From Pseudonocardia acidicola (GTDB lineage Bacteria; Actinomycetota; Actinomycetes; Mycobacteriales; Pseudonocardiaceae): a stretch of DNA of 64,000 bases. The stretch lies in contig NZ_JAAXLA010000013.1 in assembly GCF_012911935.1 (NCBI RefSeq), positions 1 through 64,000 of the forward strand. Direction: 5' to 3'. The position numbers and the translations under genes are program-made. Shown piece after piece: positions 38,599 through 48,896 of this stretch (positions within the stretch are counted from its first letter, which is position 1; the number at the start of each line of letters is the position of its first letter). The notes below the pieces were generated by a model that saw only the letters and a list, made by a program, of their open reading frames with translations, was not told the origin of the DNA and did not search any database.

Positions 38599-40665
38599 GT
38601 GGTGAGGTCAGGTCCAGCCACGGCGTCGGCGAAGACAGGAACAGCGCCGCTGGCGCGCTGGATGGCCGATTCGTTCGGCAGCGTGGCGGGCTGGCTGCGC
38701 GGGAATCGGCTCGGACTGTTCGCCGTCGCGCTCGCTGTCGGGGTCGGGGCGGGCTTCGGCGCCGTCGCATTCCGGTACCTGATCTACGGGTTCACCTGGT
38801 TGGCCACCGGCTCCACCGAGTTCGGCCAGCAGGGACACGTGGAAAGCGCTCATCTACCGTGGCTGGGCCTGGGGTTCTTCGTGCTGATCCCCGTTCTCGG
38901 CGGGGTTCTGTACGGACCGTTGATCCACCGGTTCGCCCGGGAGGCCCGGGGCCACGGCGTACCCGAAGTCATGATCGCGGTCGCGGAGAACGGCGGCCGG
39001 ATCCGCCCACAGGTCAGCCTCGTCAAAGCCCTCGCCTCCGCGCTGTGCATCGGGACGGGTGGCTCGGTGGGGCGTGAGGGCCCGATCGTGCAGATCGGCT
39101 CGGCGCTGGCCTCCAGCCTCGGTCAACGGGTCCGGATGCCGGAGAACCGGCTACGCATCCTGGTCGCCTGCGGAGCCGCCGGCGGGATCTCCGCGACGTT
39201 CAACGCCCCCATCACCGGGGTCTTCTTCGGCGTCGAGCTGATCCTGCGCGAGTTGTCCATCGAAGCCGTCTTCACCGTGATGTTGTCGTCGATGGTCGCC
39301 GACGTGGTCAGCCAGGCCTTTCTCGGTAGCGCGCCGTTCTTCACCCGACTCCCACCGGGCATCGCGCTGCACCACACCTCCAACTACCTGCTGGTGGCGC
39401 TGCTCGCCGTGCTGGCCGCGCTGATCGGCGTGGGATTCAAGAACGTCCTGTACGCGATCGAGGACGTGTGCGACCGGGCGTGGCGCAACCGCCCCGAATG
39501 GGCGCGCCCCGCTGTCGGCGGAGTTCTGCTCGGCCTGCTGCTGCTCGTGCTGCCCCAGCTGTACGGAGTGGGCTACGGCGTCATGTACCAAGCCTTCGAC
39601 GGCCACTATGCGCTGGGGTTCCTGATCGTGCTGGCAGCAGGCAAGATGATCGCCACCAGCCTGAGCATCGGCATCGGCGGCTCCGGCGGCGTGTTCGCGC
39701 CGTCGCTGTTCATCGGCGCCACGTCCGGGATGGCGTTCGGCGCGATCGTCGACCATCTTCTCGGCCCCGCCGCCGGACAGCCCGCCCTCTACGCGATCGT
39801 GGGCATGGGCGCGGTGTTCGCCTCCGCCGCCCGCGGCCCGTTGACCTCGCTGGCCAGCGTGGTGGAGATGACCGGCGACTTCAGCCTCACCCTGCCGGTC
39901 ATGCTCGGGGTGGCAATCTCCACCGTGATCTCCCGCGCCCTGAGTTACGGCACGATCTACACCACCAAGCTGCTGCGTCGCGGCACCGACATCGACGGCC
40001 CCAACCCCCGCCACACGTTCTCCGGCCTCACTGTCGCCGACGCCATGCACCGCTTCCCCACCACCCTGGACATCACCGCGCGTGTCAGCGGAAACGGCAA
40101 CCGCGCAGATGGCGCGGGCAGGCCCCGGGACTGGGCAGCGGCGCTGGGCCCGGTCACCCGCACGCGCGAGCCCCAGGCGCTGTTCGCCAACGACAGCCTC
40201 GCCCAGGCGTTGCGGCAACTGGTGCTCTACGGCCGAGACGGCCTGCCGGTGCTGTCCACCGACGGGCAGGAGCTGCAGGGCTGGATCACCAATCAGAATG
40301 TGCTGCGTGCCGTCGCAGCCCAGATCGCCGCCGCCGAACCCGGCATCGTCGCCGGACATCGGGCCGCCGAATGGGCGGACCCCGAGGCCGACGCGGACAA
40401 CCACGACCCGCACAGCCAACTGAGCGGCTACCAGATCGCGGAAATCGCGCTGCGCACCGACTCGAGCGCGATCGGTCGTACCGTCGGCGAGCTCGACTGG
40501 CCACCGGGATACATCCCCGTGTCGATCCTGCACGGCCGCACACTCACCGATGTCGACCCCGATACCCGTCTCCGACCCGGCGACCGCCTCAACGTCCTCG
40601 TCCCCACAGACGGTGGCCCGGTCGCGAAGATCGGACCCGGACGGGATGACAGTCACCCGCACTGA
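38599..40665 (+). CDS. ClC-family chloride channel/antiporter with regulatory C-terminus
   Basis: A 688-residue membrane protein. The ClC core covers about residues 30-460: GGSVGREGPIVQIGSA with the gating Glu, AGGISATFNAPITGVFFGVE, and GIGGSGGVFAPSLFIGA. The first selectivity motif, usually GSGIP, is GHGVPEV here. The cytoplasmic part has a CBS-like region (about 480-590) with an inserted low-complexity loop, then a TrkA-C (RCK_C)-like domain (IAEIALRTDSSAIGRTVGEL, LRPGDRLNVLVP). It probably exchanges Cl- and H+, or leaks Cl-. GTG 38599 is the first start with a purine-rich site nearby; start uncertain by a few codons. Confidence 0.9.
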   Translation: MVRSGPATASAKTGTAPLARWMADSFGSVAGWLRGNRLGLFAVALAVGVGAGFGAVAFRYLIYGFTWLATGSTEFGQQGHVESAHLPWLGLGFFVLIPVLGGVLYGPLIHRFAREARGHGVPEVMIAVAENGGRIRPQVSLVKALASALCIGTGGSVGREGPIVQIGSALASSLGQRVRMPENRLRILVACGAAGGISATFNAPITGVFFGVELILRELSIEAVFTVMLSSMVADVVSQAFLGSAPFFTRLPPGIALHHTSNYLLVALLAVLAALIGVGFKNVLYAIEDVCDRAWRNRPEWARPAVGGVLLGLLLLVLPQLYGVGYGVMYQAFDGHYALGFLIVLAAGKMIATSLSIGIGGSGGVFAPSLFIGATSGMAFGAIVDHLLGPAAGQPALYAIVGMGAVFASAARGPLTSLASVVEMTGDFSLTLPVMLGVAISTVISRALSYGTIYTTKLLRRGTDIDGPNPRHTFSGLTVADAMHRFPTTLDITARVSGNGNRADGAGRPRDWAAALGPVTRTREPQALFANDSLAQALRQLVLYGRDGLPVLSTDGQELQGWITNQNVLRAVAAQIAAAEPGIVAGHRAAEWADPEADADNHDPHSQLSGYQIAEIALRTDSSAIGRTVGELDWPPGYIPVSILHGRTLTDVDPDTRLRPGDRLNVLVPTDGGPVAKIGPGRDDSHPH

Positions 40666-40783
40666 TGGTCACCGTCCGTCGCGCCGGGGCACCACCGCAT
40701 CGAGATGCGGCGGGGCGTCCTCGACCACCCCGCTGACAGCGCTACGAGAATCAGGACGTTCTCGCCGCCAGGCACAGCGGCGC

Positions 40784-41260
40784 TCAGCGATGCGGCGATG
40801 CCGGGGGGCAGCGGAACGCGTGAGGCCATCCGGTCCGGTGCCCGCGCCGCACCTCGGCGGGCTGCCAGGCGAAGGAACAGTTGATCGCGCTGACCACCGC
40901 GAGCACCGTGACCGCCATGCCTACCAGGAGGTCATTGGCTCGGGCGGGCACCGACACCCCCTGGTAGTGCAGCGCGAACGGCGCCAGTACCAGCCAGACA
41001 CCCAGTGCAGCGTTCACCAGGCCCAGCAGCACCGTCCGCACCGGAAACACGATCCGCACGGACCCGGAGAGCACGAGCGCCGCACCGATCGCCACGTCAC
41101 TCCAGACCCCGTCGCGGGACCCGACGCGGTCGATCACCAGCGGGGCGACGAGCAACCAGATCCCGGCGACGACGACGAGCGCACTGGGCCAGGTGAGAGA
41201 GAACAGGCCTCTGCCATCGCCGTGCGCCCCCATCACGATGCGAGCGTGCTCGTCGGACAT
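40784..41260 (-). CDS. SPW repeat membrane protein
   Basis: A 158-residue integral membrane protein. Two repeats begin with the hallmark motif and helices: LTWPSALVVVAGIWLLVAPL and AALGVWLVLAPFALHYQGV, then NDLLVGMAVTVLAVVSAI. SPW proteins are small actinobacterial membrane proteins of unknown role. A GAGGAGAT ribosome site precedes ATG 41260. It converges with the ClC gene 118 bp away, but no functional tie is visible. Confidence 0.85.
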   Translation of the reverse strand: MSDEHARIVMGAHGDGRGLFSLTWPSALVVVAGIWLLVAPLVIDRVGSRDGVWSDVAIGAALVLSGSVRIVFPVRTVLLGLVNAALGVWLVLAPFALHYQGVSVPARANDLLVGMAVTVLAVVSAINCSFAWQPAEVRRGHRTGWPHAFRCPPASPHR

Positions 41261-41414
41261 CTCGATCTCCTCTCGTGCTGCTGCGGCCCGGCCCAGCCAC
41301 GTCGAGCGTCACGCCGGGGCTTCGCGCCGCACCTGACGATTAGCTGACGAACCAGGCGGCCCCGGCTGCGCGACTCGCGTGCGGTCCGCGCCGCAGCCTT
41401 TCATGTGAGGCACC

Positions 41415-42179
41415 ATGGAGCCCCCGACAGAGACGGCCGGTCGAGCAGCGGATGCCGGCGACCGCGTAACCGACGGAGCGGTGGAGCCGATGCGGACGAG
41501 CGTCCTGCTGGTGGAGGACGACGCCCGAATCCGCGAAGCCCTCGGTCTTGCATTGGACGACGAGGATTTCGACGTAGTACCGGCGCCATCGGGCGAGGAG
41601 GCACTGGCCCGGCTGCGAGAGACGCGAGTGGACGTGGTGCTGCTCGACCTGATGCTCCCGGGCATCGACGGTCTGAGCCTGTGCCGGACCCTGCGGGCCG
41701 GCGGCGACCTGCCGATCATCATCATCACCGCGCGCTCCGACACCGCCGACGTGATCGACGGACTCGAGGCGGGCGCCGACGATTACGTGACCAAGCCGCT
41801 CGTGGCCCGCGAGCTGGCGGCCCGGATCCGTGCGCTTCTACGCCGGCGCCGTCCCGCCGACGCCGAAACGAGCGGATCCCGGCTGACGGTCGGTGACGTG
41901 GAGATCCTTCCGGAGGAAGGAGTGGTGCGTCGCGGCGGGACGGAGGTACACCTGACCCGCACCGAGTTCCGGCTGCTCGTCGAGCTGGCCACGGCCGGCG
42001 GGCGCATCGTCAGCCGGGAGGAGTTGTTGCAGCGGGTCTGGGGTTATGACTACTTCGCCGACACCCGGCTCCTCGATGTCCACATCCGCCGGCTACGTCG
42101 CAAGATCGAAGCCGACCCCGACGAGCCCACCCTGGTGCTCACCGTGCGCGGTGCCGGGTACAAGACGAGGCCGCCTTGA
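41415..42179 (+). CDS. OmpR/PhoB-family response regulator
   Basis: A 254-residue regulator. The receiver domain has LLVEDDAR, phospho-acceptor Asp78 (VVLLDLMLPG) and Lys of YVTKPL. The winged-helix domain reads RTEFRLLVELATAGGRIVSR, then LDVHIRRLRRKIEADP, with VRGAGYKT at the end. A second start at 41490 (MRTSVLLVEDD) would remove a 25-residue leader; TGAGG before 41415 slightly favours the longer form. It overlaps the kinase gene by 4 bp. The partner kinase is broken, so this regulator may be orphaned or controlled by cross-talk. Confidence 0.92.
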   Translation: MEPPTETAGRAADAGDRVTDGAVEPMRTSVLLVEDDARIREALGLALDDEDFDVVPAPSGEEALARLRETRVDVVLLDLMLPGIDGLSLCRTLRAGGDLPIIIITARSDTADVIDGLEAGADDYVTKPLVARELAARIRALLRRRRPADAETSGSRLTVGDVEILPEEGVVRRGGTEVHLTRTEFRLLVELATAGGRIVSREELLQRVWGYDYFADTRLLDVHIRRLRRKIEADPDEPTLVLTVRGAGYKTRPP

Positions 42180-43639
42180 GCTCTGACCGAAAGCAGGTGG
42201 TTGAGATCCGTCGCATCCGGCTCTCCCTGCGCTGGCGTGTCGCCGTCGCCTTCGCGCTCGCGTCACTGGTCATCACGGGGCTGCTCGCCCTCGTCACCTG
42301 GAATCTCGCCTCGAGCTACATGCTGGCCCAGCGCGAGCAGAGCGCCACCCAGCAGGCGTCGGTGAACGAGCGCCTCCTCCGCGAGTCACTGCGTTCCGGG
42401 AACCCGGAGAACCTCAGTGACCTGCTGACCGGGCTCAGCGGCGGCCCGGACACGACGATCGCGATCCGGCGTGCCGGACAGTGGATCACCAGTGGACGGC
42501 AGATCGACCCGGCCATGCTGCCCGGCCCGCTGGTGGACCTGGCCGCCGCCGGCGGCGGGGCCCGGCAGCGCACCGTCGTCGCCGGCATACCCGTGCTGGC
42601 CCTCGCGCTACCGGTTCAGGGCCGACAGGCGTTGTATGTCGAGCTGTTCCCGCTGCTCGAGCTCGACCGCAACTTCCGTTTCCTCAGCGCGGTGCTGGTC
42701 GCCGGGGTCGCCGCCAGCACGCTGCTGGGTCTCGGCCTCGGGTGGTGGGCGGGCCGTCGCGCGCTGCGCCCGCTGGCCGACCTGACCACGGCCGCGGGGC
42801 GGGTCGCGTCCGGGGACCTGCAGGCACGGCTGCCCGAGCACGACGACGCCGACCTCGCGCCGCTGGCGGCGACGTTCAATCGGAACGCGGCGGCCCTCGA
42901 GCAACGGGTGCGTCGCGACGCCCGCTTCGCCGGCGACGTCAGCCACGAGCTCCGCTCGCCCCTCACCACGATGGTCAACGCCGTGGCGGTACTGCACCGA
43001 CGTCGTGACCAGCTCCCGCCGACCGCGCAACACGCCGTCGATCTGCTCAGCGCCGACGTGCAGCGGTTCCAGCGGATGGTCGTCGACCTGCACGACGGTC
43101 GCGGGCAGCGCGGCGAGCAACGACCCGAGCAGGACACCGATCTTGACGTGGTCGTCGCGTTCGCTGCCCGCGCCGAAAGCCAGTTCGCCGATGAGCAGCG
43201 AGACGGTGAACCCGATCCCGGCCAGCAGCGCGAGCCCGAGCACGTCGCACCAGCTCAGTCCCTCGGCGAGCTGAGCGCGGGTGAAGCGCTGCACGAGCCA
43301 GGTCGCGCCGAGCACGCCGACAGGCTCGCCGGCCGCCAGCCCGGCGATGACGCCCGGAGCGACCGGGTCCCCGAGCACGGCGCCCGAACCGCCGGCCGCG
43401 GCGACCGACACCCCGGCGGCGAAGAACGCGAAGATCGGGACCGCGACACCGGCCGAGATCGGCCGGAAGCGGTGCTCGAAGTGCTCGGCCGGCCCGGGGC
43501 CGGGCTCCCCCGCCACGGCACCCACACCGGGCACGGGGCGGGCGCTGCGGCCCGTGCCGCCGCACGCGTCTGGCCGGCGATGGGCGGCCGCCCACCGGTC
43601 GGGCATGTGGATCTGCCCGCTCGGGTAGCCCGGTGGTGA
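42176..43639 (+). pseudogene. Sensor histidine kinase truncated by rearrangement
   Basis: The first 305 residues are a normal HAMP-type kinase: helix 1 (VAVAFALASLVITGLLALV), periplasmic part, helix 2 ([19 protein letters not shown]), HAMP, and HisKA box [20 protein letters not shown] with His257. After MVVDL (301-305) the frame stays open to 43639 but translates the antisense of an nhaA fragment into His/Arg/Glu-rich noise. The whole ATP-binding domain is missing, so it cannot autophosphorylate. It begins in the stop of the response regulator (4-bp overlap). Confidence 0.8.
43093..43530 (-). pseudogene. Inverted 3' fragment of an NhaA Na+/H+ antiporter
   Basis: On the minus strand the sequence reads [49 protein letters not shown], then [20 protein letters not shown] and [17 protein letters not shown]. 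This is the last third of NhaA. The N-terminal helices are absent. The fragment ends exactly where the kinase loses homology (about 43091), marking a recombination or inversion junction. Confidence 0.78.
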
Positions 43640-43666
43640 TGTCGCCGGAGTTCGAGGGGGTGCGTG

Positions 43667-44971
<1,305 letters not shown>

Positions 44972-45287
44972 GCCCGCGCCCGCGACCGCCGGCCCACCCT
45001 CGGGGCCGCACCCGGCGTCGGGCCCACCGGCCGGGCGCGTCCGGGCGAGGCGCGGGGCCGGCATCGTGGCCTGATGCCGGCGCGGCCGACGGGCTGTGTC
45101 AGGGGTTACCCCCTACCGGGAGCGCGTATGGCGCGGACTGCGACTGCGGACCTACCCTTTCTCGGGCTTCCGGGGCGCCGGCCGACACCAACGTGACGAT
45201 CGGCAGCACGGCGGAACCGGCCGAACCACCGCATCAGCGGGCCGGACCGGCTGCCGATCGGCTTGCCGGAGAGGAACTCCCGACACC
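44972..45287. other. Gap between citrate synthase and DUF5134 gene
   Basis: 316 bp without a convincing gene. It contains the hairpin at 45057-45081 and the GAGAGGA ribosome site of the next gene. The open frame running through it gives only low-complexity residues. Confidence 0.45.
45057..45081 (+). terminator. Hairpin terminator after citrate synthase
   Basis: GCCGGCATC (45057-45065) and GATGCCGGC (45073-45081) form a perfect 9-bp stem with a 7-nt loop, 86 bp after the citrate synthase stop. No T-tract, as usual for GC-rich actinobacterial terminators. Confidence 0.55.
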
Positions 45288-45971
45288 ATGGCCAGTACCT
45301 GGCTGCCGAGCTGGCTCGGCTATTCGTGGACCGCGGTGTTCGCGGTCATTCTGATCGTGCACGTGTGGCACGCGGCCGTCCTGGCCGGACGCCACCGGTT
45401 GTGGCACGGCGTGCACGTGCTGATGGCCGCCGGCATGATCGTCATGTTCCTGCCGACCGCGCGGATGGTCGTGCCCGCCGGTTTCGGCGCGATGGTCTTC
45501 GGGCTGGCCGCGGTCGTCGTCGCCGGCCTGCGGCTGGGTGCCCGGGTGCGGGGCGAGACGGTGGGCGGACTCTGGCTGGCCACCGTGGTCGACCTGGCCG
45601 CGATGGCCTACATGTTCACCCTGGCCTCCTTCCGTGTGCTGTGGCTGACGATCGCCCTGGCGGCCTGGTTGATCGTCGAGGCCGCGGGCTGGGCGAGTGG
45701 ACGCCTGTACACCGTCCTCGAGCAAGGGGGGCTGGGCGGAGCACGCACGGCGCCGGTCCCGGCATCGGTGCCGAGCGACGCCGCGAGCGGGAGCGCCGGG
45801 CCGGGCCTCCCCGGCGCGGCGGCCCGGCCGCGACCCGCCGTCGTCGTCCACGGCACCGTGCACGCGACCTGGATCCGGGTCACGCTGGCCCTGATGGCAC
45901 TGGGCATGGCCTACATGCTGCTGGCCATGCAGTTCGGGATGGGCGCGATGGCCGGCATGCCGGGCATGTAG
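45288..45971 (+). CDS. DUF5134 multi-helix membrane protein
   Basis: A 227-residue membrane protein with about six helices (WTAVFAVILIVHVWHAAVLA, GVHVLMAAGMIVMFLP, VFGLAAVVVAGL, LATVVDLAAMAYMFTL, WLTIALAAWLIVEAAGW, and a last helix VTLALMALGMAYMLLAMQFG). It has a His/Met-rich character, with HVWH, HGVH and MQFGMGAMAGMPGM at the end. A Pro/Ala-rich cytoplasmic or outer loop lies before the last helix. The family is unknown in function; Met/His residues would allow metal binding, especially copper, but that is speculation. ATG 45288 has GAGAGGA upstream. Confidence 0.78.
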   Translation: MASTWLPSWLGYSWTAVFAVILIVHVWHAAVLAGRHRLWHGVHVLMAAGMIVMFLPTARMVVPAGFGAMVFGLAAVVVAGLRLGARVRGETVGGLWLATVVDLAAMAYMFTLASFRVLWLTIALAAWLIVEAAGWASGRLYTVLEQGGLGGARTAPVPASVPSDAASGSAGPGLPGAAARPRPAVVVHGTVHATWIRVTLALMALGMAYMLLAMQFGMGAMAGMPGM

Positions 45972-46063
45972 CCGAACCCCCGGGCGGCCGGTGGGCCGCG
46001 CCGGGCCGGCCGGTGGCAGGGCCCTCGGGCCCGGAGGGGGCTCGGCGTCGCTACCGTTCCGGG

Positions 46064-46891
46064 GTGCAGCTGGGCTATCTGACCCATGTCGCCGGGCACG
46101 ACCGGCCCGCCGAGGTGTATCGCGAGACCGTCGAGCTGGCGGTCGCCGCCGAAGCCTTGGGGTTCGCTTCGTTCTGGGTGGCCCAACACCACGGGGGCGC
46201 GTTCGGCGGTCTGCTGCCCTCACCGCTGGTGCTGCTGGCCGCCGTGGCGGAGCGCACGACGACCATCCGACTGGGGACAGCGGTCATCGCCGCTCCGCTG
46301 GAGAACCCCCGCCGCCTCGCCGAGGACGCTGCCGTCCTCGAGGTGCTCAGCGGTGGTCGGCTGAACCTGGGCATCGGCGCAGGAGCCGACACCCGGGCCT
46401 CCGCCGCGTTCGGGCGTGATCATGCGGCACGTCACGGTGACTGCATCGACGTGGTCGACACGCTGTGCGCACTGCTGGAGGGCGAAGAACTCGTTCCCGG
46501 CGCGACAGGCCTTCGCCGCCGGCTGTGGTGGGCGACCGGCTCTTCGGCGGGCGTCGATGCGGCGGCCGCGCGGGGCATAGGGGTCATCTCGGGCCGTCCG
46601 CCGGATGCTCCGAACTCGACCGTGGTCGACGACCTGACCCGCTACTGGACCTGCGTGGTGGACGACCCGCGGGTGGCGGTGTCCCGGCTGGTGCACCCTG
46701 GCCAGCGTGCCGACCAGCTGGCCGCCGCGTGGTCGGCGGACCCCGCGATGCCGTGGGCCAGCGAGCTGATCACTCAGACCCAGCCGGTCTGGGCCGGGCT
46801 GACCACCCAGCTTCACGTCATGCGCATGCTGGCCGGTGAGCTCGCCCCCGCGCTGACCGTGCTCTCGGGATCTTCGCTTGTGCTCACGTGA
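46064..46891 (+). CDS. Luciferase-like flavin monooxygenase family protein (short)
   Basis: A 275-residue protein of the bacterial luciferase-like (LLM) TIM-barrel family. The N-terminus QLGYLTHVAGHDRPAEVYRE, then AEALGFASFWVAQHHGGAFGG, LGTAVIAAPLENPRRLAEDA and LSGGRLNLGIGAG are characteristic. Members use reduced FMN or F420. At 275 residues it is shorter than the usual 320-360, and the C-terminus ends abruptly (SGSSLVLT) next to repeated DNA, so it may be truncated. GTG 46064 fits the domain start, but no strong ribosome site is seen. Confidence 0.75.
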   Translation: MQLGYLTHVAGHDRPAEVYRETVELAVAAEALGFASFWVAQHHGGAFGGLLPSPLVLLAAVAERTTTIRLGTAVIAAPLENPRRLAEDAAVLEVLSGGRLNLGIGAGADTRASAAFGRDHAARHGDCIDVVDTLCALLEGEELVPGATGLRRRLWWATGSSAGVDAAAARGIGVISGRPPDAPNSTVVDDLTRYWTCVVDDPRVAVSRLVHPGQRADQLAAAWSADPAMPWASELITQTQPVWAGLTTQLHVMRMLAGELAPALTVLSGSSLVLT

Positions 46892-47007
46892 GAGATGCGG
46901 TTGAGACGGCGGCTGGCCAACTTCGCTGGGACGACGGCCGACGCTGCTGTCTCACCTGCGACGTGACCATGCGCTGCTCGGCGGCCCTGGGCCTCGAGGT
47001 TCAGGTC

Positions 47008-47066
47008 GCTGTGCAGGTTGGATGAGCGCTGTGCAGGTTGGATGAGCACTGTGCAGGTCGATTGAG
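47008..47066. repeat. 20-bp direct repeat, 2 exact copies plus 1 degenerate
   Basis: GCTGTGCAGGTTGGATGAGC occurs at 47008-47027 and again at 47028-47047; a third copy (ACTGTGCAGGTCGATTGAG, 47048-47066) has diverged. Multiple short end-repeats of this kind are found at ends of some insertion sequences, but no transposase is next to it. Confidence 0.75.
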
Positions 47067-47075
47067 AACCGACCT

Positions 47076-47102
47076 GGATTGACCACCGGTAGTGGTCAAT
47101 CC
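47076..47102. promoter_or_regulatory. Perfect 11-bp inverted repeat, probable operator
   Basis: GGATTGACCAC and GTGGTCAATCC flank CGGTA. It lies 104 bp before the broken FAH gene and upstream of the LLM-MBL pair, so it is a likely regulator site for this catabolic operon. GntR- or TetR-type proteins bind such sites. Confidence 0.5.
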
Positions 47103-47205
47103 ACCACGGAGAAGTGTTTCCCCTCCCAGCCCGGCGCCCCTAGCGTCGAGCCCGCGGGCGCCGGCGACGCCGCCTGCCGGCGGGCGAGTCCGGGGAGGAG
47201 ACACC

Positions 47206-47619
47206 GTGCAGCTCGTCACGTACCGCCGTGTCGACGGCACCGCGACACACCCCTGCTTGGGGATCCTGCAAGGCGATCGGAGCGTCGACCTCGCCCGCGC
47301 CCACGCACGCACCGGAGCCGGACCGGTCCCGGAGTCGATGCCGGAGCTGCTCCGCCTCGGCGACGCCGGCCTCGGACTGGCGCGGGCCGCCGCCGAGTGG
47401 GCCGACGAGGAGGACACCGCCGCGCTCGACGCGGTCCGGCTCTGTGTGCCCCTTCCGCGGCCGACGCCATCGACGTCACGGCCGCCCCGATGACCGCCCG
47501 GGTCGACGGCAAGGCATGGTCGACCGGCAGCCTCGCCGTCGATGAACTTCACGTTCCCCGAGGTCATCTCGATGCTCTCGGCCGAGCAACCCCTGCACCC
47601 AACGAAGGAGGACGCATGA
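47206..47619 (+). pseudogene. Fumarylacetoacetate hydrolase (FAH) family pseudogene
   Basis: GTG 47206 follows GGGGAGGAG. The first 80 residues are a normal FAH-family N-terminus (VQLVTYRRVDG, LGILQGDRSVDLARAHA, PESMPELLRLGDAGL). The region with the metal-binding Glu residues is deleted. Homology resumes in other frames as MTARVDGKAWSTGSLA and then MNFTFPEVISMLSAEQPLHP, which stops as ATGA on the next gene. At least two frameshifts and a roughly 90-residue deletion make it non-functional. FAH proteins hydrolyse C-C bonds in ring-cleavage products, hinting at the original pathway. Confidence 0.72.
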
Positions 47620-48896
47620 CCGACGTGATCCTGCAGGTCTACCCCAGCCTCGGCGCCGAGGACGAGATGGCCGCGCGCCGCCCGATCGGCCGGGACAACG
47701 ACGCCTACCAGCGCATGCTCGCGAGCCTCATCGAGCTCTGCCAGGCCGCCGACGAGCTCGGCTACTGGGGCATCACCCACGTCGAGCATCACATGCACTC
47801 CGAGGGCATGGAGATCTCCCCGGCGCCGCTGTTGCTCAACGTGCACCTGGCCAGGTACACGAAGCGGCTGCGCCACGGCCAGCTCGGTCTCGTGCTGCCC
47901 GCGCACGACCCGATCCGGCTGGCGGAGGAGATCGCGATCGCCGACCACATGCTGCAGGGGCGGTTGTTCGTCGGAATGGCCCGTGGCTACCAGGCACGTT
48001 GGCAGAACATCCTGTGTCAGCGGTTCGGGGTCACGTCGACGGCGTCGGACGCGAGTGCGGCCGACCAGCGCAACCGGCAGCTGTTCACCGAGAATTTCAC
48101 GATCATGAAGGCGGCCTGGACCCAGGACCTGTTGACCTACGACGGGCCCACCTACCAGGTGCCGTACCCGCGCGAGGGAATCCCGAACTGGCCGCCGTCG
48201 GACACCATCACCCGGCCCTACGGCCAGCCCGGCGAGGTCGACGAGAACGGCACCGTGCGCGGCGTCAGCGTCGTCCCGAGGCCGTACACGAGCCCGCACC
48301 CCCAGCTGTTCCAGGCCTTCGGGGCGAGCCCCGGCACCCTGCGCTGGTGCGGCGAGGAGGACGTCACGCCGACGATCCTCATGGGCTCGATGGACAAGCT
48401 GCGCCAGCTCATGGAGATCTACGTGGCGGGCGCGGAGTCCCGCGGCCGGCACCCGCGCTTCGGTGAGGGCATCGGGGTCTGCCGGACGTTCTACGTCTTC
48501 CCCAACGGTACGCCGGACGACGAGGTCCGGGCCCGCATCCGGCGCAGTGTCGAGCTCTACGAGGAACCGGTGTGGCGCGGCTGGTACGAGCAGTTCGGCT
48601 TCATGGAGGCCTCGCGCTACGACGACGAGGAGGGCCCGGTCCCCAAGCCCGGCGAGCACCTGGCCGACCGGTTGATCAACAGCGGGCTGCTCATCGGCGG
48701 CACCGTCGACGACGTGAAGCGCCAGCTCGACGGCTTCCTGACGGCGCTGCCGATCGACTACTTCGTCTGGCTGTACCACTGGGGGATGATCCCGCGCGAC
48801 GAGGCGCTGCCGATGCTCGAGCTGTTCGCCACCGAGGTGATGCCGGAGTTCGGGATGAGCTCGGCGCCGGCGCCTGCGACCGGCGTGATGGCATGA
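47616..48896 (+). CDS. Luciferase-like flavin monooxygenase
   Basis: A 426-residue LLM-family protein with a full TIM barrel: LIELCQAADELGYWGITHVEHH, LPAHDPIRLAEEIAIADHML, GRLFVGMARGYQARWQNIL, a long insertion with YGQPGEVDENG, and the end GTVDDVKRQLDGFLTALP. AAGGAGG precedes ATG 47616. Such enzymes use FMNH2 and O2 to oxidise organic substrates (sulfonates, aromatic or aliphatic compounds). It overlaps the MBL hydrolase gene by ATGA. The substrate is unknown; the broken FAH gene before it suggests an aromatic or carbonyl catabolic operon. Confidence 0.88.
   Translation: MTDVILQVYPSLGAEDEMAARRPIGRDNDAYQRMLASLIELCQAADELGYWGITHVEHHMHSEGMEISPAPLLLNVHLARYTKRLRHGQLGLVLPAHDPIRLAEEIAIADHMLQGRLFVGMARGYQARWQNILCQRFGVTSTASDASAADQRNRQLFTENFTIMKAAWTQDLLTYDGPTYQVPYPREGIPNWPPSDTITRPYGQPGEVDENGTVRGVSVVPRPYTSPHPQLFQAFGASPGTLRWCGEEDVTPTILMGSMDKLRQLMEIYVAGAESRGRHPRFGEGIGVCRTFYVFPNGTPDDEVRARIRRSVELYEEPVWRGWYEQFGFMEASRYDDEEGPVPKPGEHLADRLINSGLLIGGTVDDVKRQLDGFLTALPIDYFVWLYHWGMIPRDEALPMLELFATEVMPEFGMSSAPAPATGVMA

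Larger units (their letters stand above)
46892..47205. other. Repeat-bearing gap after the short LLM gene
   Basis: About 310 bp. It contains a 20-bp tandem repeat (47008-47066), a perfect 11-bp palindrome (47076-47102) and the GGGGAGGAG ribosome site of the broken FAH gene. No gene is visible in it. Confidence 0.5.

Noticed and set aside
47008..47066. Considered the 20-bp repeats as iterons of a replication origin
   Set aside because: Only two exact copies, no rep gene and no AT-rich unwinding region beside them.
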